Below, piece by piece: positions 53,826-64,000 of a DNA stretch of 64,000 nucleotides. A program made the translations under genes and the position numbers. The notes below the pieces were generated by a model. That model worked only from the letters and a program-made list of their open reading frames with translations, had not been told where the DNA came from and made no database searches. Source of the stretch: Persicaria tinctoria (Eukaryota > Streptophyta > Magnoliopsida > Caryophyllales > Polygonaceae); contig JBANSL010000004.1 of NCBI GenBank assembly GCA_037127255.1, forward strand, positions 74,732,627 to 74,796,626, written 5' to 3'. Within the stretch, counting starts at the first letter, position 1, and each line of letters begins with the position of its first letter.

Positions 53826-56283
53826 TGTAACGGCCCAGAATTATGATTTTCGGGTTACGTTTCAAGGGATAAAAACCCTTGTTCGGATCTTGCAATCCAG
53901 GTACGGGTCGAGGTTTCAAACTCATTTTAAGATTAGTAGAAAGAGGGATTTCAAACCCTAAAAGGCACGAAGGGTCGTTGAGTACCCTTAACCTGTCTTA
54001 AGACTATGTCGCGAAATTCAATTCAAATAAAAGCAGGACGGAAGCAAAAATTAAGATATAAAGCGCCACGGCAGAGCCGGGTCAAAACCAAAACATAAGT
54101 GGATGATTACCATTTATAATGAGTTAGAGATTTAGCCAGGTTCTTCGATTCGCAAAAAGGGAACCCCGTCATATAGACATCGAGCAATCAAAATCTGCAG
54201 AAATACCTTTAAAAAAAGAACGGGGAAAGGAGTCAGATCGAGCCACTCATGCGGGACCGGCAGTCCTCGCTGAGGCCACATAGTATGTGCTATACCTAAT
54301 AAAGATGCTCTAATGCAGTACGAAAGTCAAACACACTAGCTTTCCATCATAATCGGGCGGAGACTGGCCCAAGACAATGCCAAGTGGCATATCCCTCTCC
54401 TACCTCCACCCCCTTTCGATAGGGCGGAGACTGGCCAGCTCGTGAATGCATTCCATCATAATCGGGTGGCACGGATGCCTAACCCGCTCCACAATAAAGC
54501 CCGCATGCATATCATAATATAAGGAAGTTCATGACTCGATTGACTCAGGGTACCCGATGAGGCTGGGCTACCCTATTACCCTAGCAAAGACTCTAGGACT
54601 ATCACAGATAACGACCGTTCTGTTTCAAACACATAAAGTAAGCAGATGCTCATTCGATTAGTGCAACCTAAACAGGATACTACATGTCATGCTTTTATGC
54701 ATATGCAACACCTAACATAAAATGCAACAACAGGCATGAATGTCCAACCTGATTAAGCCCCCTAGGGAACTTACCTGAAGATGCAGAACAACAAGATAAT
54801 ACAAGCAAGGGCCCAAATGCAAGTCCAAAGCAATACACACCTATCATCAAGCCAGTTCCATAAGCCACTGGACTAACATTCATACACACGAGACCCAAGT
54901 TCTCAATATCCGCAAAATCAATTGATAGTAAAACCATTTTCTAAAACCTTTCCCATACGATCAATCATCAACCAAAATCATTCTTCAAATCAACCTCACT
55001 GATAAAATCGTACCAACCATATTTTCCAAACTCTTAAATCCCAAATTAAGTCAACTTATTTTCAAGACAATTTCTCAATCATACTTGATCAGATTCCGAC
55101 ATTAATCATTAACCCCTAACCAATTTCCCAAAATCATATTATTAAAATGATTTCGGCATGTTTATTTCCAAAATCATTTATAAATAAATTCCGACATTAA
55201 ATCACCAAAACAAGTCTATTTTCACAAACCATATTTAAATCATCACAAAACACTTAACCTTATAATAACACTTTTAAAACAATTACATAAAATAATTTCA
55301 GAACTTTACGTTCATAAAAATCATATTTATAATAAATCATAATACTAATAATAATAACCAAACAATTAAAGTCGAACCATATACTATAACATATAATAAA
55401 ATAGCTAATAACAACAACAATTAAGAAACCCAAACCCCATCAGCCCAAGACAATATGAGAATCCGGAAAGGGGAACCTGGATCCAGCCCAGCTCAAAGCC
55501 CAACCCGGTTGCTCTCACAAGACATAACCCGAAATGAAGGGGTCCGGCCCGAAAAGAAAAGAAAGGAGTCTGAAGCCATCTCCCACAAACGGACCCGGAT
55601 CCAGAATAAAATTAGGCCCAACCCGAAAATGAAACTCGGATCCCAGGATAGTAAGGAAGGAAAGAAGGCCCGGATACAAAACGATATAACCCGGAATTGC
55701 TTTCTTTGAAATTGCAGACAGTGGAAGAGGAGGGAGAGAGAGGGGAATGGGTCTGGTTGTTTCCTTCTGAGATGGCGTGAAAGAGAGTGAGGCAGAGGGG
55801 GTTTATGGTGTGTATTGGCACAAAACAACAAAATTGATAGCTGTACACTACAAGTAATAAGACAATCTTCAACAGAGTTCTCAGAGAGAGAGAGAGAGAG
55901 ACAAAAAGAGAAATGAGGGAAGAATGAAAGAAAAAAAGATAAATGGAATTTGGACCATGTCCCGAAAGTAATTTTAAATACCCGAACAAATATCTCAAGA
56001 TCCGCTCTCTGACCTTATCCGATCCAACTCAAAAGACTTTGAAATTTTCAATTCCGAATTTAATAAAGAATTCCAAATATTATTTTAAATTTTCGCATAT
56101 GGAAGCGGGCTAAAATATATTTTCAATTTTCAACTAAATAATGCCGGAACTCGTTTTAAAATATTTAGAATAAAACCAATAGCTCAAGGACGGAAATTTC
56201 AAACCTCCCAAATCTTAGAAATTGGGATGATTATAAATCACTATTTTAATAATTTAATATTCTAAAATTTCCCGGTCTTTACA
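53826..56283 (-). mobile_element. Solo LTR of a gypsy-type element (2458 bp)
   Basis: Minus-strand LTR starting TGTAAAGACCGGGAAATTTT and ending GGCCGTTACA. Perfect 5-bp duplication AAACT at 53821-53825 and 56284-56288 with no internal region, so this is an unequal-recombination product. Internal openings (for example 55455-55998) have no domains. The long LTR beginning with AAGACCGGGA is of the kind found in plant Tekay/Del chromoviruses; that lineage call is from memory. Confidence 0.92.
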
Positions 56284-57319
56284 AAACTCAACAACCTTAA
56301 CCTGGTTGGCTAATTTACTTGCGATCTTGGGTATGGATCAAATCGGAGGCGAATGATAGTTACTTGGCTCGATTGTTAACACTCGGTGAGACTCCCTTTC
56401 AATATTGAACGCGGATGATGAATTACGAGGATTCACGGAGAGTTGATATCCCTAATCGTCTCCTCTTGAGGTCTTTGCCCAATAGGTATTAGATCTCTCT
56501 CTCTCTCTCTTCCAATCTTTCCCAAAAAGCCCTCCAATTTTGTTCCATGCATGCCTTATATATTGCTAAAATCATATGGACATTCGAACGACAACTATCT
56601 AATAGTGGCTACCACGTGGAGAGTTTTCTTAGACTCATTGGAGGTGGACATGTGTGACACATGATACTTATGAGCTTGAAACCACTTTATGTGAGTTTCG
56701 TCCGTGGTCTAGGGATCTTCTTGCAATGGGGTAATGCCTAACTGCTTTCTCAAGGATCCGTGTTTCGTTCATTGATTGTCCTTTGTCAACCCTGGTCTTC
56801 TCTGGGGGGTTTGATTGTATGTTTGCTCTGCTAGTGACGTGTCATCCCTGCGTCGGCCTGGGGTTTCATCGGGGTGGGCGAAGCTATCAATGAGTAAAAC
56901 AAGTATAGGTGATTCTTTGGATAAAAGGGGTCGAATGCTCCCCTTTTCCACACCTATGCATCTTGTGACAAACACAAAGCTAAAGAAAAATTTAGCCCAA
57001 AAATAGAAACCTGGTAGCTAAACAAACAAGGTTAGTGAGATCAAACTGAAAAGAAAATTAGAATCCACTCCCTCAAGGTTGAAAAAATTAAACACAATGG
57101 GTCTCCATTAATCAAATCAAATGGTACTCTTTTATTAGTTGTTTAGAGCATCAAAATCTATACAACCCCTTTAGGTTCCTTACTTCACATTTTACCTTTT
57201 TCTCTTTAAAAAAATCCACCTAAAATTTATACCCACATCGCTACAACCCACTTTAACATACAATAACTAATATGATAATAATAAAACTCCGCTCCCTTCT
57301 GGCCCCACTGACTAATCCC
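56284..57319. other. Older repeat remnant, continuation of the target of the solo LTR
   Basis: Together with 53560-53820 it appears to be part of an older element. A CT run lies at 56493-56509. No coding feature recognised. Confidence 0.4.

Positions 57320-57364
<45 letters not shown>
57320..57364. repeat. (CT)n microsatellite, about 20 units
   Basis: Nearly uninterrupted CT run. Confidence 0.97.
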
Positions 57365-57365
<1 letters not shown>

Positions 57366-57654
57366 GTTTCTTTCCCCTACCCCACTTTTCAACCCATTTT
57401 GGAAGGAGAAATCGGCATTTAAAAATTTCTAAGAAGAACAACTATCATATCGTTCTTACTTTATTTTTCAGTAGATGTAATATTTAAATAATAATTCCTT
57501 TTTTTTTATAGTGGTCAAACATTTGAGGCGGATACAATAAATGTAATCCATCCTGATAACATCTATTTTAGTAATATTTTAGGGTTGCATTTGCATATTA
57601 GTTTAGGACATTTTCATGCATATTTATCATATTTTATACTTTATTTATTTTATT

Positions 57655-59035
57655 TTGCATTTTCGGAGTCTACACCGTCGTCCTTCCTTTCCGAAGCTTC
57701 CTTGCAGGCGCTCCGGCGACCACCACTTCACCTCCTCGCTAGGCGGCTTCACTGGGGACTCCCTCTCACCCCCTCTCGGATTTGCAGCACTCGACTCCAC
57801 CCTAGTCCAACTCCGTCATCGCCACTGCTGCTCTCGGTAAACCCTAATTTTTAGTCCGGGACTCCATGTTCGGTTCGGTAAGTGCATGTATTTCCTCTAC
57901 TCCGATCCCTGGCCTAGCTTTGATTTTGGTAATTCATGTAAAAAAAAACCTGATGTTCACGACTTATTGTTCATAGACCTGGTTGTGGAATTTTCGGGAC
58001 TGATTTTGTGCTTAATTAATGCTGAACTAGCTAATTGAGTTGTCCATTGATTCTGCTCGAGTTTCTGATATTGCTTCAAACATGTGATTGAACTTATGGA
58101 GTTTGTAATTGATAATGTGCTAGGAGGTCTTCTGCGCTGAAATTTGCTTAGTTTATTTCAGTGGGGGTGCTGATTTCCTTGCTTACATCTTGGGCCTGAC
58201 TTTTGAGACTTTGGAGTGAAATGTACTCTCTGTAGCTGGTCGGTTTATTCATGTCATGTCTAAAACAAGTCTCTCATAGAGTAGTTGGTTTGTGTGTTAT
58301 GCTGGGTTAAATAATTGTATGATTCGTCTTTGTTGTCTTCTTTTCTCTTGCTCCCTGAAATCACTTGAATTCCATGTTTTTAGTTTGACATAAGTGATTG
58401 ATCTTGAGCATTTGCAGGGGTTGATTTTTGTTTGACTGGTCTTTGTTCTTCTTTACTCTTGGATGATATATTTGCTTGCACGGTGGGACTGGTTTTTCTC
58501 GTGTGTTTTCTTTGTTTTGTGTTGGCGAGGACTTTTTGCAAACAAGACAATGCTTATATCTTTCCGACTCCAAGACGGGCCATGAATGTCAATTGCATCT
58601 AAGAGGATCGTGACTTGTTGAAATTTTTGTTGTGAGCTAATAGGCTTTGGAGGGAGTTACTGGTGAATTTTATGCTTAGAATCACTATTTGGAATTTCTA
58701 AACTATGTTCTCATGTTAACGCTTAGGAATAGTCACCTATCTTGCTAAATTTTATGCTTTTGATATTCCTTTGCTGTTGAATTGAAGTCGTTGCTGATTG
58801 TTATGCAAGTTTTGCTTGTTTTCGTTGTTGTTTGTGGTGTTTGACATGCTCATTTACTCTCATATGTTTCTGAAATTTCTGGGATGTACAAATGGCTCCA
58901 GCATCACTACATCCTCTTGAGCCAAAAGCTTGTTCCTCAATCGTTGATTTATTTAGTGAGCTCTCTCTTCCTCTTCCATTCATTTCTATCTTCTATCTCT
59001 ACTTTGGGGACAAAGTAGATTTTAAGCATGGGGTG
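57655..59035 (+). pseudogene. Gene-like relic: leader exon, intron and short coding exon
   Basis: 57665-57835 is a C/T-rich leader-like exon ending CTCTCG/GTAAAC. The next kilobase has the T-rich texture of a plant leader intron. At 58892 an ATG opens MAPASLHPLEPKACSSIVDL and continues about 45 codons before running into ACTTTGGGGACAAAGTAGAT, then TTTAAGCATGGGG, which resembles an LTR-element polypurine end. It may be a host gene fragment carried in a retroelement, or a decayed gene. I do not recognise the protein. Confidence 0.3.
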
Positions 59036-59049
59036 GGGGTAACTTACTT

Positions 59050-59960
59050 TTTTTTTACAGTAGGCAAGAAGTAGATCGACTCATCGATCTTGAAGCCATC
59101 AAGATGGCTTGAAAGATCCTACAAAGAGGGTCGCCAGTAAAAAAAACATCTAGTTTTACAATTACGTAAAATTACATTTAAAAAATCTAAAACTAAGAAC
59201 ACTTTTTCTTGAAACTTGGGCGGCTTGCATGCGAGCTGATGAGGTTGTTGGCGTTAGCTTAGTTGGTTTAGAAATGCTTGAGAGTTTGGTTTCGTATGCG
59301 GTGACGGGTAGTTCACCAACATAAAACTTGTGGAGTTTAGAGAAGGTTTTTTTCTTTAATTTTTGGAGATATGTAGCTAATTAAACTATGAAGATCGATG
59401 GTTCAAAAAATTGAAACACCAGGACATAATTTGGTAGGAGAAAAGGATGAGGCGACAGAGGAGGAACCAAGAACAAGGAGGAGGGCATCAGAGGATGGGG
59501 AGACATGGGCGGCCAGGAAGTCGAAGAGAGTCGACATGCAGGTGCCGCTAAGGCTGACGGTGACAAGGAGCAGGGCGACGTCGGCAATTAGAGTTTGGGG
59601 TTGTTAGGGTTGGGTTTGATCTGGATTGGGTGGGGTTTCTGGGAGCCGATAGGGGCGGCAGAAGAGAGGAGGAGGTGGAGCGGCGCCAGATCCCCACCAC
59701 GACTAGGAACTAGGAGGAGCGAGCAAACATGAGTCAAGCCCTGACGATGGGGAGGCATCCCTGCAATTTGTGGTTGAAGGTTGGGGGTGTCGGCTAGGTT
59801 TTTTAGGGGTTTTCACCATCTCTCTAGAGAAGAGAGAGAGAGGCTCTTGAAAAAAAATCATAACAGTATATAGGGTGTTATTTTGAAGATGGGAAATCTA
59901 GATGAGGTTTAGTTTTATGATGAAAAATATGTGGCGTCAAGAAAAATAGGATAATAAAGT
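59050..59960 (-). mobile_element. Retroposon family R1, copy 2 (911 bp)
   Basis: Flanked by a perfect 14-bp duplication GGGGTAACTTACTT (59036-59049 and 59961-59974), with a poly-T at the low-coordinate end. Poly(A)-tailed retroposon on the minus strand. The body has a GATCGACTCATCGATC palindrome near 59073-59088 and a GA/GC-rich 5' half. No RT or Pol III promoter seen, so it is non-autonomous. Confidence 0.85.
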
Positions 59961-59974
59961 GGGGTAACTTACTT

Positions 59975-60134
59975 GCAATTCATACGTGTAACTCCGTTTT
60001 TGCATATATTTTTTCATTTTTATTCATCTTCATGTGCATTTTTTCATTGCATCATAGTTGTTTGATATTTATCCCATTTTTATGCTTAAGAGTCTTTTTT
60101 TTTATTTTGTTTAGTTTTTTTAGTTAGTTTGTTA
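59975..60134. other. Continuation of the sequence interrupted by R1
   Basis: AT-rich, LTR-like texture. No gene. Confidence 0.4.
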
Positions 60135-60369
60135 CTACCTCCGATCCAAAATGTAAGTCGTTTGACTTTTTAATACGTATTTTAAGGAGCTAAAAACTAT
60201 ATAATATATTAACTTTTTTATTATTATTTTTTTACAATTCAATACTTATTACCAACAAATATTAAGTTGTAAAAAAATAATTTTAAAAAAGTTGATATTT
60301 TATATAGTTTTGGGCTTCTTGAAATACGTGTTGAAAAGTCAAACGACTTATATTTTGGATCGGAGGGAG
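60135..60369. mobile_element. Stowaway-type MITE (235 bp)
   Basis: Ends CTACCTCCGATCCAAAATGT and complement CTCCCTCCGATCCAAAATAT, TA on both sides; foldback. Confidence 0.95.
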
Positions 60370-60485
60370 TACTATTTTTTTAGGTATATTAGAAAAGTTG
60401 TTTATATGATTGGTATGATCTCTATGATGATATATGGTTATCTATGGCTTAAGAGTTACTAAACTTGATTATTAATTGAATAATG

Positions 60486-60870
60486 CACTACAAAAAAATT
60501 GCTTTAGAAACGGCTCACTTCCGTCACAAAAATTAGGTTTGTCGTCGCAATTTTTGTTGTCACAACTCTGCGACGGTAAACAGTCGGTCGGTAGCCCTAG
60601 GGTAGCAAATAATGGCTGGTGACGGCATTGATCCGTGGCCAAATATTTGCGACGGGCTAAGCGATGGCAGTTGCAACCAGTGAATTTGCTACTGTATTTT
60701 GCGACGACACATGCCATCGCAAAACAATTAGCCATTCCCTCCAAATGAAAGTTTTCCCTCCATTTTTTGCGACGGCACTTGCCGATGCAAAGGTTTTACC
60801 CGCCCTTATTTCAGCATATTAAAGGGTAGTTTATGTATTTACAATTTGTCACTACCTATGTCGTAGCCAT
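60486..60870 (+). mobile_element. CACTA (En/Spm) transposon terminus
   Basis: Starts CACTACAAAAAAATTGC, the CACTA end signature, followed by subterminal repeats of TTGCGACGG in both orientations (about 60569, 60646, 60696 and 60766), two of them forming TTGCGACG...GCAAA palindromes. The opposite end (TTTTGTAGTG) is not in the window, so the element is truncated or extends past the LTR inserted at 61966. Confidence 0.8.
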
Positions 60871-61965
60871 TGATGTAATGTGGCCTTATAGGCTAGGCTA
60901 TAACACCTGTATTTTTCATTTGCTAGCTAGATCAGTGCATCAACATTCATACACCTAATTAGATAACAATTCGAATCATTTTACATTACGCTATACAAAA
61001 TGATGATTCAGTTGTTGTCAGGCTTACATTACGTTATACAAAATGATAATTCAGTCGATTAGCATCAACTGATATACATCAAAAGAGTATTTCATAACAT
61101 AACGTAGAAGTGAGTCGTAGTTATGACATTTAAGATTACCAAAAACTTATTTATTAGGTGAATCTTCTTAAGCTCCTTTCTTAGTTCAATCTTCTTCGCC
61201 ATTTCTGCTTCAGCTCCCTTCTTAGGTGAATCTCCTTCATCATTTTCTTTACCAGCTTCCTCGTCGTCTGATAGTAAGAGTTCAATGTCATCTCCAATTG
61301 ACTCCTTATGATGAACACTTGACATAGGCTAAAACAAAACACGACAAAGATATAAGGAAATATAAGAGATCGGGAAGAAAATAAAATGCCTATGAATAGA
61401 ACTTTAATAATTGTTAACTGAAAACTTAAATGATATCTCCTTGTAAAAAAAAACTAGCATATATTGCTAAGTGACAAGAAAAACACAAAGGGTTGCACAA
61501 CTATAAACATTAATAATAACTCATAAACATCAAACATAAAGTATAAACTTAAAAGAGCTGAATTTCAACAGCTAGACATTGTGTTTAGCTTTGCTTCTGG
61601 AAAAATCAGAAACCTTAGACAAGCTGAATTTGAACAGCCGGACATGGTGTATCAATCGATTAACATAGAAGTGTCATAAAGTATAAGCTTAGACGAGCTG
61701 AATTGAAACTATTATTCATCTATTCGTTCATGCGAGCTCTCAAATCTTAATTTGGGAGAGGAAAGATCATGTAACTGCTGATAGTTCAATGCATGTCTAA
61801 CTTGAAATAACTCCAGAATCAGAATAAGCATACCTCATGTCTAACTTGAGCGAGTGAATTTGCACTTGTCTATAGGCATTGTAATATAGATGCTAGATAG
61901 ACCTATATGCAAACTAGTAATCATTAGATGAATTTGTATGACAAGAAGTACAAGTGATTTAAAGG
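60871..61965. other. Probable CACTA interior or flank, no clear gene
   Basis: A 77-codon minus opening at 61092-61325 encodes an acidic stretch (IELLLSDDEEAGKENDEGD) with a Lys-rich end; it could be an exon relic but is unrecognised. A degenerate AAGAGCTGAATTTCAACAGC-type repeat occurs three times at 61550-61710. Confidence 0.35.
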
Positions 61966-62225
61966 TGTTGTGAGCTGAATCTGCCATGTTTTACAGTAAA
62001 TTTTATATCGATTTATGTATACATTACATGCATTTGGGCTAAGATAGTACAGAATCTATGTAGTTTATGTTTATTTGCCAAATTATGGAATCTACACCAG
62101 TTTCTGTTTAAATCGCAGAAATCGAGGCGTTTTACAGCAATTCTACAAAAGGTCGGAAAAGCTCGGAAAACCACTACAGAAGTCCAAGGTCAAAGCAGCG
62201 GAACAAGTCTATGAGCCAAGGCTAC

Positions 62226-62763
62226 TCGACCTCGAGTAGGCCTACTCGACCTCGACAAGCCATGTCCGAGCAACCTTGTCGACAGAGCCTGATCGAGAGA
62301 GCCAGACCACCCAGCTCCGGGACTCTACTCGATCTCGACGAAGCCCTGGTCGAGATCGACGAAGCCCAAAGTCATGCCCGGAGTCGAAGAGGAGAGCTGC
62401 CCGAGAAGCCGAGGACTAAGCCGAGGACGACCAGGAGCACTCGCTGCCAGCGACTCGACTCGCTACAGCAGACCGTTCGCTGCCGCGGAAGAGGCAGCTC
62501 GCTGAAGCGGAAAGGAGGAACCCAACTCGACCTCGAGGACCCTTGGTCGAGGTCGACAAGATCCTGACGCCAGATCCGGAGCCCATCGAGGAGAGTCACT
62601 CGAGAAGACCTAGTCGACAAGCCACCTTACTCGAAGTCGACTAGGGCTTGTCGAGATCGACGAGCACCTGAGCCCCAGTCCGAGCACATCGAGCACACCA
62701 ACCCGAGGAAGCCCAGTCGACGAGCCATCCTTGTCGAGGTCGACGAGTCGTGGTCGATCTCGA
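62226..62763. repeat. Palindrome-pair array, U3 part of the right LTR
   Basis: Exact TCGANNTCGA cores at 62226/62246, 62329/62350, 62527/62547, 62631/62651 and 62734/62754. Within-pair spacing is 20 or 21 bp; pairs are 103, 198, 104 and 103 bp apart. Spacers 62557-62630 and 62661-62733 are alignable, so this is a degenerate tandem repeat of about 103 bp with the paired cores as its best-kept part. Confidence 0.93.
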
Positions 62764-63054
62764 GTAGAGCCGCGTTCCAGAAGCTTCTCGACTTGGCTTG
62801 TCCGACTAGACTTGGCTTTCCTTGGGCGCAAAGGCGGAAGATTCTATCCAAATCCATCGAAGATCTATCCGATTCCATCAAGTTCTATCCAAGGAGACAA
62901 GATCTATCAACAACATGAAGACCTACCATAATTAGTTTTATCTTTCCTTTTAAGATTTATTTCCTTAAAACATTCATTTATCTTTTATGCTTTTAGATAT
63001 AGTTTTAGATAAAGATAGATATCTTCTTTCCTAGAATAGCTAGGGAATGAAGGC

Positions 63055-63064
63055 TATAAATAAA
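63055..63064 (+). promoter_or_regulatory. Putative LTR TATA box (right copy)
   Basis: TATAAATAAA in GGCTATAAATAAAGCCC, conserved with the left LTR. It lies about 290 bp after the last U3 palindrome pair. Confidence 0.6.
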
Positions 63065-63713
63065 GCCCATGGGGCTCGGTTTTATTCATTCAATTTCAGA
63101 GACAATTAGTTAGTTCCACAGAGAAGTTTAGGAGTTCTAAGGTTTTTAGGGTGTTTGGCTTACAGCGAAAGTTGATTGCCAGGATTGTAAAAAGCTTTGA
63201 ATATAGTTTTAATGCAAGTTTCTTCTTTTACATCAATGTCTGTCACTGCGATGAGGCGTGAGTAGTCCACCCACTTCTGGGGCTGGGGTGAGCCCGACGG
63301 TGGCCATGTGAGGTGATGCGATAAAGGTCAGATCTTTTGTGCGATTCATCTTCTTTCCCTATGAGCATGATTCTTTTGCGAGAGTTGAAGGTGATCCTTG
63401 TTTGTATTATTGAAGCGAAAGTGATCTTAATGCAACTTGGATTAATTATGTGAAAAAGGGTTAGTAACAATTAGGGTTTATGCGAGAGCCTCTATATGCC
63501 TATTTGTTAAAGACGAAAGTTATTTGATGGAAAGCATGATCTTTTATGCCTTTATGTGTTGTTTTGCATGGTTATCGTTGCGGTGTCAAAACCTTGGCCT
63601 TGGGAGTCTTTTTATATATTGAGTTTATTTTCTAAAAAGCTGAGTTTGGGTTTGAGCAATTGCAATTTACGTTCTTTTAAGTTTCTGTTCTTGTCGATAC
63701 AGAGAAGATCTTG

Positions 63714-63940
63714 TCGATCTCGAGTTGGCTGTACTCGATCTCGAGTAAGCTTCGTCTAGGTCGAGTTGAGTTCTGTTCTGTTGTCGATTTCTGCAATTTC
63801 TGTTTTCTGTGCTTTGTCGATCTCGAGTACCTTCTCGTCGAGATCGAGTACCTTTTGTCTGTCGAGTTGCTTTGTTTTCAATTTTGAGTTACTGTTGTCG
63901 ACTGCCTTTGTCGATCTCGAGGAGCTTTTGTCGAGATCGA
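63714..63940. repeat. Palindrome-pair array, downstream part of the right LTR
   Basis: Cores at 63714/63735 (plus a one-mismatch TCTAGGTCGA at 63755), 63817/63838 and 63911/63931. Within-pair spacing is 20-21 bp, pair-to-pair 103 and 94 bp. The spacers here are T-rich and unlike the U3 spacers. Confidence 0.93.
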
Positions 63941-64000
63941 CCAGTCTTTGCCTTTGCTTTTCGTTTCTGCTTGCTTCTGTTTTGCTTTGTTCTTTACTTT

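Larger units (their letters stand above)
61966..64000 (+). mobile_element. Gypsy-type LTR, right copy, cut by the window end
   Basis: Begins TGTTGTGAGCTGAATCTGCC and matches the reverse complement of 5630-7585. It is not preceded by the polypurine tract seen in the left copy, so this is a 5' LTR or a solo LTR. By comparison with the left copy about 240 bp lie beyond the window. Confidence 0.85.

Noticed and set aside
55455..55998. Overlapping frames in the solo LTR
   Set aside because: No domain; LTR sequence with frames open on both strands.
61092..61325. Acidic 77-codon frame as a real gene
   Set aside because: No recognised domain, short, inside a probable CACTA element and without splice or promoter evidence.
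62211..62567. 118-codon frame in the right LTR
   Set aside because: Same reason: array sequence, open on both strands.

Overview
This is nuclear DNA of a flowering plant. The evidence is spliced genes with GT/AG introns, telo-box promoter motifs, Stowaway MITEs, Helitrons, CACTA and MULE ends, copia and gypsy LTR elements and LINE remnants. A eudicot is likely, but I cannot name the species. The sequence is mostly AT-rich and transposon-dense. I see only three convincing host genes: a DUF761 (cotton-fibre-type) protein at 17766-18452 (+), a three-exon MYB-like plus bromodomain chromatin protein at 43739-46935 (-), and a single-exon conserved plant protein of unknown function at 51630-52715 (-).

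Layout. 1-1.2 kb: decayed LINE reverse transcriptase. 2.6-3.8 kb: a retroposon family (R1) whose second copy lies at 59 kb. 4.3-5.4 kb: a Stowaway MITE, then the start of a MULE transposase gene cut off by a gypsy LTR. 5.4-9.7 kb: 3' end of a minus-strand gypsy-type element (LTR, 3' UTR, integrase C-terminal relic). 9.7-17.7 kb: repeat fragments, RNase H relics and a Tourist-like MITE. 17.7-19.2 kb: DUF761 gene. 19.5-27.4 kb: two Helitrons (one with a nine-unit tandem array), nested MITEs, a SINE split by a retroposon and a nested hAT element. 27.7-33.3 kb: gypsy chromovirus fragment, then a complete but defective copia element with a perfect target duplication. 33.3-43.6 kb: MITEs, a 5'-truncated LINE and a Stowaway element carrying a spliced gene fragment. 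43.7-47 kb: bromodomain gene. 47.1-49.5 kb: Helitron nested in Helitron. 51.6-52.7 kb: conserved unknown gene. 53.8-56.3 kb: perfect solo LTR. 57.3-61.9 kb: gene-like relic, R1 copy, MITE and a CACTA end. 61.97-64 kb: a second copy of the gypsy LTR in opposite orientation, cut by the window edge.

The best candidate for something undescribed is in that gypsy element. Both LTR copies and the internal 3' region carry regularly spaced pairs of the palindromic core TCGANNTCGA. The two cores of a pair start 19-21 bp apart (two helical turns) and pairs recur about every 93-104 bp, in sequence contexts that otherwise look different. This resembles an array of binding sites for a dimeric protein. The second candidate is the Stowaway-type element at 38353-39379, which has 50-bp terminal inverted repeats around two exons that splice in frame into a transit-peptide-like 62-codon reading frame.
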